Origin: Neoceratodus forsteri
Taxonomy: Eukaryota > Chordata > Ceratodontiformes > Ceratodontidae
DNA length: 64,000 nt
Assembly: GCA_016271365.2 (NCBI GenBank)
Contig: CM057454.1
Span: forward strand, 694,415,501 to 694,479,500
Reading direction: 5' to 3'
The notes under the pieces are model-generated. The model made no database searches. It had not been told where the DNA came from and saw only the letters and a list, made by a program, of their open reading frames with translations. Position numbers and translations under genes: made by a program. This document shows positions 10,839 through 20,322 of this stretch, one piece after another. The number at the start of each line of letters is the position of its first letter. Position 1 is the first letter of the stretch.

Positions 10839-10904
10839 TCAGGATTTGAACCCTTCATGTTCTGATTAAGAAACAAATGCTCTACCAATGTGCTACTGAC
10901 TAGC
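10832..10904 (-). tRNA. tRNA-Lys(CTT)-like pseudogene or SINE head
   Basis: On the minus strand, AGTAGCACATTGGTAGAGC is a good D-arm/A-box, TTTCTTAATCAGAAC resembles a tRNA-Lys anticodon arm (CTTAA in the loop), and GGGTTCAAATCCT is a T-arm/B-box. Total length is ~73 bases. The acceptor ends do not pair, so it is not a functional tRNA. The 3' side overlaps the truncation point of the CR1 copy. Confidence 0.5.
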
Positions 10905-11159
10905 AGAAGCCCTCATATATGGGCACTGCTGAATACCTGTGCTACCCACCCAGACTTGAGTTTTTCTGATCCTGGCCTAAGGAGATGAGTTCCCTGGAGA
11001 AACCCCATTCCCATCTCCAACCTGAGGAGGTGGTGTAAAATCTTCCTCCTTTTTATCAAGGAGTTAATTCCTTAACATCCCATGATGTAAATTTATTAGA
11101 TTTGCTAGCCATCCATTAATCCCCTGACAGATCAGAACTGTGAGTAATGAATTATGATC
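10905..11159. other. No recognisable feature
   Basis: Short spacer between the tRNA-like sequence and the next LINE relic. Nothing is visible in it. Confidence 0.4.
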
Positions 11160-12570
11160 CAACTTATTTCGAAAAGAGTATCAATTCAAGAAGTTACCGA
11201 TAGAATGGAGAATGGCATATGTTGTTCCATTGTTTAAAAAGGGCAGTAAACAACATAAGGAAAATTTCAGGTCAGTTAGCTTAACATACATCTTCTGTAA
11301 AATACTGGAAGGGATTCTCAAAAAACATTATAATGGCAGATGAGCTAAATCGTCAGCATGAACATGTTTTTTGTAAAGTGAGATCCTGCCTCACTAACCT
11401 GGTTTGCTTTTATAATAAAATTAGCAAATCATTTGATGGAAAAACACTGTACAACATCACTTACATTGATTTCAGTAAGGCATTTGATATTGTACCACAT
11501 CATGCCATTCTGTGGCTTAGAAAATTAGAGGAATTAACACTAAACTAAACTAACAAATTAGATCAAAGGTGGGTTGGAACATAGAAAACAAACAGTGGTC
11601 ATTAATGGGATGATGCTTGATATGGGAGAGGTGACTAGTGGTGTGTCACAGGATTCAGTGCTGGAACCATACGTATTCTACATACATAGCGTGTAACTTG
11701 AATTCATGGATAGTTCAATATGCAGATGATTTAAAAATTGGTGTATATTCAAAAACCCCAGAAAGCAGAACCAATTTACAGGATGACTTGAACAAAATTG
11801 TTTCCTGGGCAAATGAGTAGGGTATGACTTTCAGTGTTGACAAATGAGCTGCTGTGCATTTTGGATACAACACTAAACAGTCATACTACATGGGTAACAA
11901 CTTATTAAGAGAAAGATCATGTGAAAAGGATCTTGATGTGCTCATCACTGAGGACCTAAGCTTCAAGCATCATATAAATGAAACAATCTGTAAGGATAAT
12001 AATTAATTTGGACGATAAAAAATAATATTATCTAGAGAGATTCTACTATTATGCTACCTCTACACAAGTCCTATGTAAGGCCACATCTTGATTTTTGTTT
12101 GCAGTTATGGTTCAAGTACAAGTCTGGAGAAATTTGAGATTTTGAAAACACAGAGAAAATTTACAAAATCTATTACCAGATTAGAGGACAAACGTTATAG
12201 TGCCAGACTGAATATATTAAGGTTAACATCATTAGAAATTAAAATACATTGGGGAGACTTGTTGTTTCTCTTGGGCATCACAGCAGATGACTATCTGTTT
12301 ACAGAAATGGGATTTGACTATAAACAAAACTCAATAATCACTAGGGGACATCCATTACAAGTAAAGATGATGTGGTGTAATAACACAAGCAGGAAAGATT
12401 TTTACACTGAAAGAGTAATTAGCACGTAGAATTCACTATCACTACACATCGTATTAGGTGAGGTAAAGATGTTTTCAAAAGGAGATTGGATGAGTGGTTA
12501 CTAACACAAAAAGAGGGCTAAGAGATAGGAGCTATTTTTGGCTCATGCCTCTTGCTCCTTCTTCCTGCCA
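11160..12570 (+). pseudogene. Old CR1-like LINE reverse transcriptase relic
   Basis: Reverse transcriptase blocks appear in order across frames: SKQHKENFRSVSLT (~11,245), YIDFSKAFDIVPHHAILWL (~11,464), a broken VSQDSVLEP block (~11,645), IQYADDLKIGVYSKT with Tyr-Ala-Asp-Asp at about 11,719-11,730, FSVDKCAAVHFGYNTKQ (~11,830), KDLDVLITEDLSFKHH (~11,925) and a C-terminal TERVISTNSLS (~12,405). These are Jockey-superfamily/CR1-type motifs. At least six stops or frameshifts, and AT-rich codon use. It is older and more diverged than the CR1 copy on the minus strand at 9.9 kb. The endonuclease is not seen, so it is 5'-truncated. Confidence 0.75.
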
Positions 12571-12599
12571 TCGTATGAAACATAGCATAGCCCTTTGAA

Positions 12600-12890
12600 A
12601 GGGAGCATCCTTTAGCTGGCACACTGGCACAGTGGTTGGTTTCCGCTTGCAATGCCAGTGACCCAGATTCGGGAATGAGCCTGGGTCACTGGAGGGCTGG
12701 CCAGGGGGAGAAAGATTGAGTGTCTTAGGGACAGCTCTCCTTCTCCAAGGGGAGGGTGGGAGACTGGTTCGGCACCTGCTGGCACTCCTAGCGGAGGCTG
12801 GGAGTATCACAGGATGCACGGCCCAATACTAACTGGGGGAGGAGCGGACGTCAGCGTATGCCATGACGTCACTACACTGCCCCCGAGAGA
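12600..12890 (+). mobile_element. tRNA-derived SINE, family 2
   Basis: The head CTGGCACAGTGGTTGG contains a near-consensus A-box (TGGCACAGTGG) and is followed by GACCCAGATTCGGGAA at the B-box position. The body matches the minus-strand copy at 1.9-2.2 kb: GGAGGGCTGGCCAGGGGGAG, GATTGAG, CTCTCCTTCTCC, later GACGTCACTACAC. GC-rich compared with its surroundings. Confidence 0.6.
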
Positions 12891-13251
12891 AAGCCAGGAA
12901 AATTGCTCGCTGGCCCTCTGGATGATGGCTCTTTGTTCCCCAAGGGCCTTCAGTGCCTTCCCGGTGCCTCCTCTTCCCCAGCAGCATCCCCAGGCCCTAG
13001 AAGGATGTGCTGGGGCTACCCCTCCAGTGCCTTCCCCCTCGGAGGAGAGGGACACACCAGGTGAAGGGATGATCCAGAATATCCCAGGGGTCGGCTGCGA
13101 TCTGGGGACTAGAGGAGGGTCAGACAAGGACAAGAGAGGTCAGGGGGAACTTGGCAGAACCTGAAGAAGTGGTGGACCAGCAAGCACGGGGGCGGAAAAA
13201 TAGATAATACAAATGAAAGAAAGGGAGCATCCCATACATATATATGTATAT

Positions 13252-13283
<32 letters not shown>

Positions 13284-13870
13284 GTATGGATTTAGAAATG
13301 AATACCACTTTAAACCATAAAAAAAGTCCAGTAATGCCATTACTACCAGACTGATAACAGCACCCTTCACGAGTCATAATACAATCCTTCGGGTTCCGAA
13401 ATAGTATTGTTCGGGATCCGAACAATAGTATTATCACTAAATCTCAAAAGAACAACTGCAAATCTGCCACCCCATGTTATTTAAAGTGTGCCTTCTGATT
13501 GGCCACTTTTCCTTTGTGGGCAGGCAGAACAAGTTTCAAAACATGGTGGATCTCCCTTTCACTTAGTGAGAAAAATGTCCATTCATGAAAACAGCAGCAG
13601 TATTTTTCTTTTCATTTCTTTTTTTTTTTTTGTAATTTTGACTATCTGGTTGATCCCCCTTTCACACTTCTCACCACTGAACTGAAGTCGCCACTCAAGG
13701 TAAGAGTGAAAGTGAGTGACTCCTCAGTGCACAGCAGTACAGTCTCCCTGTCTCTTCTCCAGCATGCTGTGTGCAGGCTAGATATCGAGCTCCCATAGCA
13801 AGTGTTTTAAGTGAAGTAGTTGGGTGCCTGCTTTTAGTCTGAGAAAATCAGATCCATATATTAAAAAAAT
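12891..13870. other. No gene; (TA)n microsatellite at 13,235-13,286
   Basis: The open frames here (for example plus 12,814-13,164) run through the SINE and GC-rich flank and show no domain. A T-run lies at 13,618-13,632. Nothing else recognised. Confidence 0.5.
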
Positions 13871-13871
13871 A

Positions 13872-14007
13872 ACAGGTTTGTGCCCATTGCCATGGAATAA
13901 TATCATCTCAAGGTTTTGGAAACTTTGGAGCCTCTCAAGCTTTGCTGTCTAGGTTCATGTGTCCAGAACCTTGAGATGGTATTACTCCCTGGTAATGTAC
14001 ACAAATC
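13872..14007. repeat. Imperfect palindrome H1
   Basis: The left arm 13,872-13,920 (ATCATCTCAAGGTTTTGGA) pairs with the right arm 13,962-14,007 (TCCAGAACCTTGAGATGGT), about 47 bases each with a ~40-base loop. The right arm runs straight into the tetranucleotide microsatellite. Probably a foldback/MITE-like insertion. Confidence 0.65.
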
Positions 14008-14015
14008 TATCCATT

Positions 14016-14062
14016 ATGTATGTATGTATGTATGTATGTATGTATGTATGTATGTATGTATG

Positions 14063-14120
<58 letters not shown>
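14016..14120. repeat. (ATGT)n-(ATCT)n microsatellite
   Basis: About 11 ATGT units are followed by about 15 ATCT units, almost uninterrupted, which implies recent slippage. It lies exactly between palindromes H1 and H2. Confidence 0.97.
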
Positions 14121-14121
<1 letters not shown>

Positions 14122-14125
14122 ATGT

Positions 14126-14480
14126 ATTAATTGCAAAACACTACAGTAATGCATCAGTTAGGGTTTTTACTAAATCATCAAAAGCTTGGAAATTTGATAT
14201 TGGGTTCCCAACCCTACCACCCCACCCTGCACACACCAAAGGCATCTGGGTGTGCCATGGAGTCATCAGGCCCACCTCTCACTCCATTCCATGTATAAAA
14301 AGCTGACATGGTACAGTATAGGAGAATGGGATGAGATTTAGGCCGGACAACCCCATGGCACACCCCAATGCCTGTTGGTGTGTGGAGGTTGGGGGGTGGG
14401 GTGGAAGGGGTAGGAACCCTAACATTGAATTTTCCAGTTTTTGATGATTTAATAAACCCCTAACTGATGCATTAAAATTG
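14126..14480. mobile_element. Foldback element H2 with long inverted repeats
   Basis: The left arm 14,143-14,260 (GCATCAGTTAGGGTTTTTAC ... CCACCCTGCACACACC ... GGGTGTGCCATGG) and the right arm 14,350-14,478 (CCATGGCACACCCC ... GGGGTGGGGTGGAAGGGG ... AACCCCTAACTGATGC) are near reverse complements over ~120 bases, with a ~90-base loop. No ORF. The arm termini match the fragment at 3.1-3.26 kb, which is also joined to a GATA microsatellite. Confidence 0.8.
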
Positions 14481-14645
14481 CCATTTTCAATGAATTTCCC
14501 TTCTTTTTGAAATAGTATAAGAGTATTCTTATTTTACTATGGTAGCTCAGGGTCCTTTGGATCCTCCACTCCAGTCCCATAAGTTATGTGCATGCATAGA
14601 ATAAATTTAACAGACACATGTAACTTGGGCATTTTCAGGAATTTC
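14481..14645. other. Spacer between H2 and the hairpin array
   Basis: AT-rich, no recognised feature. It may include a degraded array unit, but I could not align one. Confidence 0.35.
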
Positions 14646-15430
14646 TTCAAATTTTCAACATGGCCTTTTGGGGATCCCACATCATGAACAGATGCACTGT
14701 CATTTCATTAATCTGTCCCAAAAGAGGATTTTGCAAAGCAGCCATGCCATTCTGCACAATAACTGCTAAAACATGTTTCAGTCAGGATGCAAAAATCACA
14801 GCTGTATAGTGTTCATGAGGAGGTGTGAAAAAATGTCAATGTTGAATATCTGGAGTGAAAATATGAAAAATTGTTGAAGTTACGTGTGTGCATAGAACCT
14901 GCACAATGCACACTAGTAATGCAGTCATTTTTTGTAATTATTGCACCAGCTTTAAAACATGGCTTTTTGAGACCTCCCCTAATGAACACAGTCACTGTGA
15001 TTTTGTTACTACATCCCAAAAGTTGATTTCACACAGTGACCATGCCATTCTGATCCACAGTTGCGAAAACACATTTTGGCCAGGATGCGAAAAATGACAG
15101 CTATACTCTTCATGAGGAGGTGTGACAAAAGGGCAATGTTGAAAATCTGGGGTGAAAACAGTAAAAACTGGAGAATTTTCAGGTGTGCTTAGAAATTGCA
15201 CAATGCACACTCGTAACACAGTAATTTTGGGGACTTTTTGCACCAAATTTTCAAGATGGGGTTCTTGGGACCCCACATCTTGAACCCTGGCACTGTCATT
15301 TCATTATTTGGTCCCAAAAGGTGTTTCTGCACTGTGACTGCAAAATCACTTTTTGGGACTGTTAAATGAGATGACAGTACCAGTGTTCATGAGGTGGGGT
15401 TTCAAGAACCCCATGTTGAAGATTTGGGGT
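14646..15430. repeat. Tandem array of three long-hairpin units (H3-H5), period ~297 bp
   Basis: Hairpins start at 14,646, 14,944 and 15,241 (spacing 298 and 297) and end at about 14,853, 15,153 and 15,430. In each, a left arm such as AAATTTTCAACATGGCCTTT ... CATCATGAAC faces a right arm such as GTTCATGAGGAGGTGT ... CAATGTTGAAAATCT. In H5 the dyad symmetry runs nearly to the centre (GTCCCAAAAGGTG against CACTTTTTGGGAC). Linkers of ~90 bases repeat too (AATTGCACAATGCACAC). The units look ~70-80% alike by eye. No ORF is conserved between them. Confidence 0.75.
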
Positions 15431-16259
15431 CAAAATTCAAAACAATGACTGAGATATCAACATAAGTTGAAAATCCCATTGACAGCCATTATACAGCACT
15501 TACCTGTATTTCCTCAGTTTGTGGTTCACCTTTGAATAGTGCAGACATGTCCCGATCCAGAGAAGATAGCAGCTGCCAACCTCCGGAAGTAAGAATGGGG
15601 TAAGGGTGGTAAGGGGAGGTGACTGTGCAGATGGAGGGTGGGGATGGCAGAGGGGGGTTGCCATGGGGAGACAATGAGAGACCGTTTTCTTTTTTTCAGG
15701 ATTTTTATTTATAAAAAGATGTTGGGGGACTGTTTTCTTTTTTTCAGGCAGTGCTCATGGTGATGGAAGGGGCATGCCATAACTGGGGACACTGGGAGTG
15801 GGCTCCCCAGCATCCTGCTTTGGTGGGGGCTACTGCTGACATGGGGATTGGGCACCCTGTTGTTGGACATGGTTGTTTTGTGTTGGGGACACTGGGAGTG
15901 GGCTTCCCAGTGTCCCATACTGGTGGGGTTGGGGTCCTCTTGTGCTGACACAAGGACTGGGCACCCAAAGTCTGCAAAAAATGTTTTTTAATCATAATCT
16001 TGATTTCCGCTCACATCCTATGATCCTATGTCGTATCTCAACATGCGAAGAAGGATCATAGGTCATATTATGTGGATATGAAGCAGGATTAAAATGATTA
16101 AATAAACACATTTTATGGGCATATTTAATTCCATAAAGTACAGAATGCACCAAAAGGGGTTCCAATAATCAAGCTACATGTGTTGGTATTTTCCCAGAAT
16201 ATTATTATGGGAGGTTTCAACATTTTGGGGGGGAGCATAACTGAAAACAACATGGCTGC
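15431..16259. repeat. Hairpin-unit tail and a two-copy ~105-bp tandem repeat
   Basis: 15,431-15,570 is homologous to the tail after hairpin H6 (16,814-16,950): both end in an ACATGTC block ~115 bases after the hairpin. At about 15,782-15,870 and 15,886-15,965 a unit starting GGGGACACTGGGAGTGGGCT is present twice in tandem. The open frames here come from the GC-rich repeat. The rest is unclassified. Confidence 0.6.
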
Positions 16260-16260
16260 C

Positions 16261-16308
16261 AAATGAAGTAGGAATTTCTCCATATGTAGCAGAATTCCTG
16301 CTTCATTT
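16261..16308. repeat. Short near-perfect hairpin
   Basis: AAATGAAGTAGGAATTTCT pairs with AGAATTCCTGCTTCATTT around a ~12-base loop: an 18-bp stem with one or two mismatches. Confidence 0.75.
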
Positions 16309-16629
16309 CATACAGCTGTCTTGAAGTGCTTACTGAGCATGCTCAGAAACCTTTTTTTATTTAATTTTTAAATTGCAATAACTTGAAAACTGCTTATTGC
16401 TTTGACAACAGACTAGCAAAAGGCACATATGTGGGGTAGTTCATTTCTACCCTGAACATTTCATACCCAAAAACCAAACCCTTTGGGCTGTAGGCAAGTT
16501 CAATGAAAAATCCCAGCAAAGTCAATCAGCAAAAACATGTTTTTTCACCTCTCTGTAACTCGGAGAGCACACATTCAACTGGAACAAAACTTGGCAAGTC
16601 AAGAGACCTAAACCACAGGAAGGCGCATA

Positions 16630-16950
16630 CCAAATTTCAACATAGTCTTCTTATGACCCTATCTCATGAAAAATATGACTGTCATTACACAAATCCTGCC
16701 AAAAAGGTGAAATTGCCAAGTGACTGCAAATCACCTTTTGGTTGGGAGTTGTGTAATAAGTCATATAGTTTATGAGGTGGTGTCACCAAAAGGCCATGTT
16801 GAAAATTTGTGGTCAGAATGTCAAAAATGGCTATGTTATGCATAAAAGTTGAAACCTCCATTGAAATACATTGAACTGCATTTACCTTGGTTTTTTATAT
16901 TGCAGTCGCCGGTTCCAGCAGCAAGACATGTCTTCAACCAGATAGTGGAT
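16630..16950. repeat. Fourth hairpin unit H6 plus tail
   Basis: Left arm CAAATTTCAACATAGTC ... TCTCATGAAAAATATGACTG; centre GCCAAGTGACTGCAAATCAC; right arm AGTTTATGAGGTGGTGTCAC ... CCATGTTGAAAATTTG. The same symmetric plan as H3-H5, and its 3' tail also matches that of H5. It lies 1.2 kb from the array, so it is either a separate insertion or a unit split off by later insertion. Confidence 0.7.
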
Positions 16951-17139
16951 CTCAAATCTGGGACCTATTCAGGTGAGTGAGGGGGTGTGTGTGGTGTATT
17001 GCAGGTGTGAGGACTGGTTGCTGCTGAGTGGGAGGTGGAGTGGGGGGCTGATCTGTGAGGGACCATTTTATGTGTTAAAATAAAATTTGAGGATGGTTTG
17101 CTCTATTTCTGGTTACTGTCACAGCAACTGCAGGTGTGG

Positions 17140-17415
17140 GGGGGGGCAATACCACTAGACACCAGGGCAATATATTTGATGAAGGGGGACAGAGATCAGT
17201 GGGTGGGGGTGGCATTAGACACCAGGGAAATGTATCTTCTTTAACTGGGACAACAATCAGCAGGTGGGGGGGCACTAGACATCAGAGAAACAAAAAATTG
17301 GGGAATACAGATCAGAGGGTGTGGGATGCCACTAGACAGCAGGGAAATATTGTTCTGTACCAGGACCATGATTGGCAGGTGGATAATGCCACTAAACACC
17401 AGGGAAAAAAAAATT
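17140..17415 (+). repeat. Minisatellite, five ~60-bp units
   Basis: The core CCACTAGACACCAGGGAAAT recurs near 17,152, 17,213, 17,272, 17,329 and 17,389, each followed by a variable GGGG...ACAGATCAG...GGTGGGGG segment. The frame 17,136-17,426 is open only because units are near a multiple of three; its GNxF...GGGxxRHQGN peptide is a by-product. A single unit lies on minus at 1,378-1,411. Confidence 0.8.
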
Positions 17416-18124
17416 CAGAGAACTAGATATAAGAAGGTGGGGAACCCAGACAAACACACACAATCCCACTAGTTAACCCAAAACCCACTACAAACCCCAA
17501 AAACACACTTTAAAAGCCACTGAATAGAGAGTCTTCACCACCCACAGAACTCTCACTCTCCTAACCCTAAGTCCTCAACTCTGCACACACCAGCAATTTC
17601 TCTGAGCTTAATGCAATAACAAATGCATACTCAACCAAACCAACAGACTTATACTAACCTGTACTAAATATTAACCAGTTATATCTTCCCCTACCCCACC
17701 TTACAAACCCACCCACCACAGAATAAATTGATAAAATGCAGACAAAATTAAAACTATAAAAGAGAATCCACAGAAAACATTAACTTAAGGTGCAAATTCT
17801 AGCTAGCAGTGATTCCAATATGAGTTCAGCATTTTAATACAGTCCAGAGAAGTGCACACCAAGCTCTGTTCTCACCAGAACAAGTCCAAGATATACTAAA
17901 GCAAAGCTAGAACCCCAGCAGCTCTCTCACTACTGCCAGGGAGGTACACAGCAGACAGAATCACAAATAAAGATTTGGACCCTCAGGCCCTCTCACCACC
18001 TATTTCCTGAGTTCACAGTCCACCACAGCTGTCCCAAACTTATTTTCCAACGTGGAGCCCTGGTACATAGAAGTCAAACCAATCTTTCCACTATATAGGT
18101 CAATGACTAGGCTTGATGTAGACA
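17416..18124. other. No recognisable feature
   Basis: A/C-rich on plus. No domain or repeat family seen apart from short A-runs. Confidence 0.45.
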
Positions 18125-18900
18125 GTACTTTTTTTTATTTATGTATTTATTTTTTTTTATTTAAGGGAATCTGATACACCTTTGAGCCAGGGGCTCTTTT
18201 AAAAAGGTTCCATGTCAGGTTACTTGAAACATTAGGACAGGCAGTGGTATTGTGCAAAAGAAAAATAAACATAGCAGCTGGAGGGCTTTGTCAATGACCA
18301 AAACATCACAATTGTGCAAATCACTTCTAAAATGAATTAAACAATATAGATTCATATAGGTAGCCATCCGACAGAAAAAGGCTAGGCCAGAGGCTGGTGT
18401 AAAGAGGGAGAAAGAGAAAGAGTGAGGGATGGGTCAGGGTCAGGGTCAGTGAGGAGATGTGTCGAGGGAGTAGAGGAGGAGGGAAGGAGGAGGGAAGGAA
18501 GGGTGGGGTATGGGGGTGGGATGATAAACCATTTAGGTGTAGCAGCAGCAGGAGGCACAGGAGATGAGGTATTGACATAGGCTGAGCTTAAAGACACCCA
18601 GGGTTGCTTTGCTGGTAACTTCTGATGGCAGGGAGTTGAACCAGGAGCAGGCTCTGAAAAAGAATGATCATTGGCCTTGGGTAGTTCTGCAATGGGGAAT
18701 AGTGAAGAAGAGGTTGTTTGTATTCCTGGTTTGTCGTGGACCACTATAAGATGGTCTTAGCAGTGCCTGAGAGAGTACTGTCATAGTTTTGGAACCTTCA
18801 GCTAAAAAAAGATGAGGCTGGAAAATGTCCAACAGTGGGTGACAAATGTGATTCATGGTGAGTTCCTAAATATGAACTCACTGGAGGTCAGAGGGGAGAA
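18125..18900 (-). pseudogene. L2-like LINE 3' end fragment
   Basis: The minus strand reads SYSGPRQTRNTNNLFFTIP, then after a TGA FFFRACSWFNSLPSEVTSK ATLGVFKLSL, the Trp-Asn-Ser-Leu-Pro C-terminus of L2/CR1-type ORF2. The 3' UTR follows, ending at ~18,130 in ATAAATACATAAATAAA. The plus text GAGCCAGGGGCTCTTTTAAA matches the 3' end of the L2-like element C at 34,540. Only the last ~100 codons survive. Confidence 0.65.
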
Positions 18901-18956
18901 AGTGGGGTGACAGAAACAATCAAATACATACAATGACATAACTAGATAGATGCCAT

Positions 18957-19315
18957 GGGCTCAATTTTTAAACGGTGACATATGGCTTCCATCAAGCCAT
19001 GCATCAAGCCCTTTTTCGGTGTAGGAGCACTGACCTCCTTTGATGCAGCTGCACCCAATTTTAGTACATTAGGCACAGTTCTGACATTTTCTGCAATGTA
19101 TGCCAGCTGGTGCCAAAGAGTTAGCGCAAGCCCCAGAAAAAGGGTCCCCCAAATGGTACAAGTTAAACCAGGGAAAACTATTCTAATTTGTGGCATTTGG
19201 CGCTTGGGATTGAAAAATCCAGATTACTGTCCGTGAGCATGCCACAAGCCCTGTGCACCAAACGATCGGTGCACCAGGGCCTTACAGCATTCTTGGGGCT
19301 TTGAAAACTGAGCCC
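18957..19315. mobile_element. PIF/Harbinger-like MITE with CAT target duplication
   Basis: The left end GGGCTCAATTTTTAAA and the reverse complement of the right end GGGCTCAGTTTTCAAA match at 14 of 16 positions. The 3-bp flanks are CAT on both sides (18,954-18,956 and 19,316-19,318), and 3-bp duplications are typical of PIF/Harbinger. Length 359 bp, no transposase. Its terminus resembles the end of the autonomous-type element at 56,281 (GGGCCAGATATTCAAA), but identity is partial, so a shared transposase is only a guess. Confidence 0.7.
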
Positions 19316-19329
19316 CATGGATTTATTTA

Positions 19330-19760
19330 AGATAAATGAGTAGACAATCACCAGGTATCACACCCTCAAATAAGAGGAGGGGGTATTTTCAGGTAACGTG
19401 CAAGGATGAATTTCTTTATAGGAACGGTTGCAGATAAATGGAACAAACTGCCCTATGATATAATAAATGCTAGGACAATCATGGGATTCCCAGACCAATG
19501 GGAACACTAAAATGGATGCACTAGTAGCTTTGAAATCATCTATTAAGCCTAAGGTGGTAAAACAGGGCAAACCAGCTAGACTCTTGTCTTTATTTATCCT
19601 CAGTCATCTATGTACAGAATATATATTACACTACCCAAAACTAATATTGTTTTATTGGAGGGTTGAGGGAGAAGAGAGTGAGATGGGACTTGACTCAGTG
19701 GGTTGAAGTTTGCTGATGGAGCGCAATGGCCACCTCAGTGGAGGATATAAACTGTTTCTG
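19330..19760 (+). pseudogene. CR1-like LINE C-terminal fragment
   Basis: The plus strand reads NFFIGTVADKWNKLPYDIIN (~19,408-19,470), the Trp-Asn-x-Leu-Pro motif near the end of CR1-type ORF2, with stops soon after. No further domain survives. Confidence 0.5.
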
Positions 19761-20322
19761 TGCTGCAGGATTATAGAAAAACACTGTTTCCAATCAAATG
19801 AGAATATTAATATGACAATACTATACCTGTATTCATGATCTGAATACAAATACCTTTATAATATATTTATGGTTTTCATAATCTTAATATTTGCATTTGC
19901 ATACCCCATGTGCTTACCCATCTTGGAATCTAACACATTCACTTTGTCATACATTAGTCTTGTGATCCATCAGTACATATTTAGACCAACTGATTCCCCA
20001 CCATAGTAAAACAGTATGGGGACTGTGCACCTTAATCTGTGACTAGTCTGTAAGTACTGCTTTGATTTCTATGGTAATTTCCAGGTCTCCATTGTACTGC
20101 TAATTCTGTGCCTACTATTGTATTTTTAGTTTATTGTGTTACACCTCAACCTCTTGTAATCATGGGCTCTTCTGTGTTGTTTTGTGATATGGCTGTCTTC
20201 TTCATTGTTTTGCTCTGTGGTTCTCCCTGGCCTGCTCTGTAATTCTACCAGGCCATACCTGAAAATAGGCATTGTAATTGTCCAGTGTGCTTACCTGGCT
20301 AATAAAAACGAAATAAATAACC
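19761..20322 (+). repeat. L2-like LINE 3' end
   Basis: The last part, GCCATACCTGAAAATAGGC ... TTACCTGGCTAATAAAAAC and GAAATAAATAA, matches the 3' end at 6,860-6,929. The upstream limit is uncertain (about 20,000). Confidence 0.5.

Noticed and set aside
10832..10904. Functional tRNA-Lys gene
   Set aside because: Acceptor stem does not pair and the anticodon stem has mismatches.
13916..14306. Open frames through the ATGT/ATCT repeat
   Set aside because: They encode only repeated CMYV and LSIY peptides from the microsatellite.
14646..15430. CRISPR array
   Set aside because: The repeats are ~297 bp, diverged and palindromic, with homologous rather than unique spacers, in a vertebrate-type repeat context.
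17136..17426. Repeat-protein-like frame (GGxxxRHQGN)
   Set aside because: Product of the 60-bp minisatellite; unit lengths vary and the frame is not kept at the stray unit.
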